DNA of 64,000 bases, from NCBI GenBank assembly GCA_965217685.1, contig CBDCIZ010000003.1, positions 620,001-684,000 on the forward strand, given 5' to 3'. Positions 63,875 through 64,000 of this stretch are shown in pieces. Each line of letters opens with the position of its first letter. Within the stretch, counting starts at the first letter, position 1. The notes below the pieces were generated by a model. That model did no database searches. It was not told the DNA's origin and worked only from the letters and a program-made list of their open reading frames with translations. Made by a program: the position numbers and the translations under genes. This stretch comes from Aurantimonas sp965217685 (GTDB lineage Bacteria; Pseudomonadota; Alphaproteobacteria; Rhizobiales; Rhizobiaceae).

Positions 63875-64000
63875 TCAATTCGCTGGGGCATCAAATCGTC
63901 CTACACTGAATGCGTCGAGTTCCTCGTCGAGCCGACCTCGCGCGATCATCGGGGCCAGAGCGAGGGCATGCGAGCCGGCAAGGGTCACGCCGGAATGGCA
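63875..64000 (-). CDS. FAD-dependent oxidoreductase, C-terminal part (runs off the right edge)
   Basis: The last 41 codons read CHSGVTLAGSHALALAPMIA, then RLDEELDAFSVGRFDAPAN and a stop at 63875. The His-Ser-Gly-Val-Thr-Leu-Ala pattern marks the C-terminus of DAO-family amine oxidases. It would be a third FAD subunit of this operon. Nothing more can be said without the neighbouring sequence. Confidence 0.7.
   Translation of the reverse strand, partial: CHSGVTLAGSHALALAPMIARGRLDEELDAFSVGRFDAPAN

Noticed and set aside
1..64000. CRISPR arrays, tRNA or rRNA genes, riboswitches and plasmid replication origins
   Set aside because: I looked for regularly spaced repeats, cloverleaf-like conserved arms and rep genes by eye and found none; covariance-model searches would be needed to exclude small RNAs.

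Overview
The window looks like an accessory, insertion-rich stretch of an alphaproteobacterial genome, most likely from the Hyphomicrobiales (rhizobia and relatives). The reasons are a full-length cyclic beta-1,2-glucan synthase (ndvB/chvB type), the rhizobial-plasmid conjugation genes trbE, trbJ and trbK-alt, many solute-binding-protein-dependent transporters (TRAP, tripartite tricarboxylate and ABC), and uniformly high-GC codon use. I cannot name a genus, and I cannot decide between a plasmid, a chromid and a chromosomal island.

Layout. 0-1.2 kb: an IS91-type transposase (cut by the window edge) behind a tyrosine recombinase. 1.3-9.8 kb: ndvB. 9.95-15.95 kb: two inverted 281-bp IS6-family remnants that enclose a LacI regulator, a broken Gfo/Idh/MocA oxidoreductase and a TRAP operon; two near-identical palindromic operators link the LacI gene to the TRAP operon. 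16.2-19.5 kb: a dnaE2 fragment fused back-to-back to a LysR fragment, a FitAB/VapBC-type toxin-antitoxin pair, an orphan VbhA-like Fic antitoxin and an unassigned ORF. 19.7-24.6 kb: a UxaA-family dehydratase divergent from a second TRAP operon. 24.7-28.3 kb: IS30, IS630, IS110 and IS481 remnants. 28.4-37.9 kb: a co-directional cluster with a dipeptide-type ABC transporter, two FAD amine oxidases, an SDR and a MarR regulator. 38-43.5 kb: decaying trb conjugation genes and more broken elements (PIN toxin, IS256, IS3, Crp/Fnr). 43.6-49.4 kb: an IlvD/Edd dehydratase divergent from tctCBA and a GntR regulator. 49.5-50.7 kb: a second IS481 copy that truncates a dctP. 50.9-55.3 kb: a four-gene sugar- or hydroxy-acid operon (2-hydroxyacid dehydrogenase, FMN oxidase, DapA-type lyase, enolase-superfamily dehydratase). 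56-60.6 kb: a four-gene sugar ABC transporter. 60.7-64 kb: a RidA plus opine/amine-oxidase operon that runs off the right edge.

How it fits together (inference). The intact genes form several uptake-plus-oxidation modules for plant- or rhizosphere-derived carboxylates, sugar acids and amine conjugates. Each module has its own transporter and dehydratase or oxidase, and most have a local regulator (LacI, MarR, GntR). Between them lie dead insertion sequences and a dead conjugation locus, so the region seems to have been assembled by repeated mobile-element insertion and deletion. The most unusual structures are short palindromic elements embedded in IS481 transposase genes, apparently with a deletion between two of them in one copy, and a tandem 73-bp unit inserted in trbE with a 4-bp target duplication.
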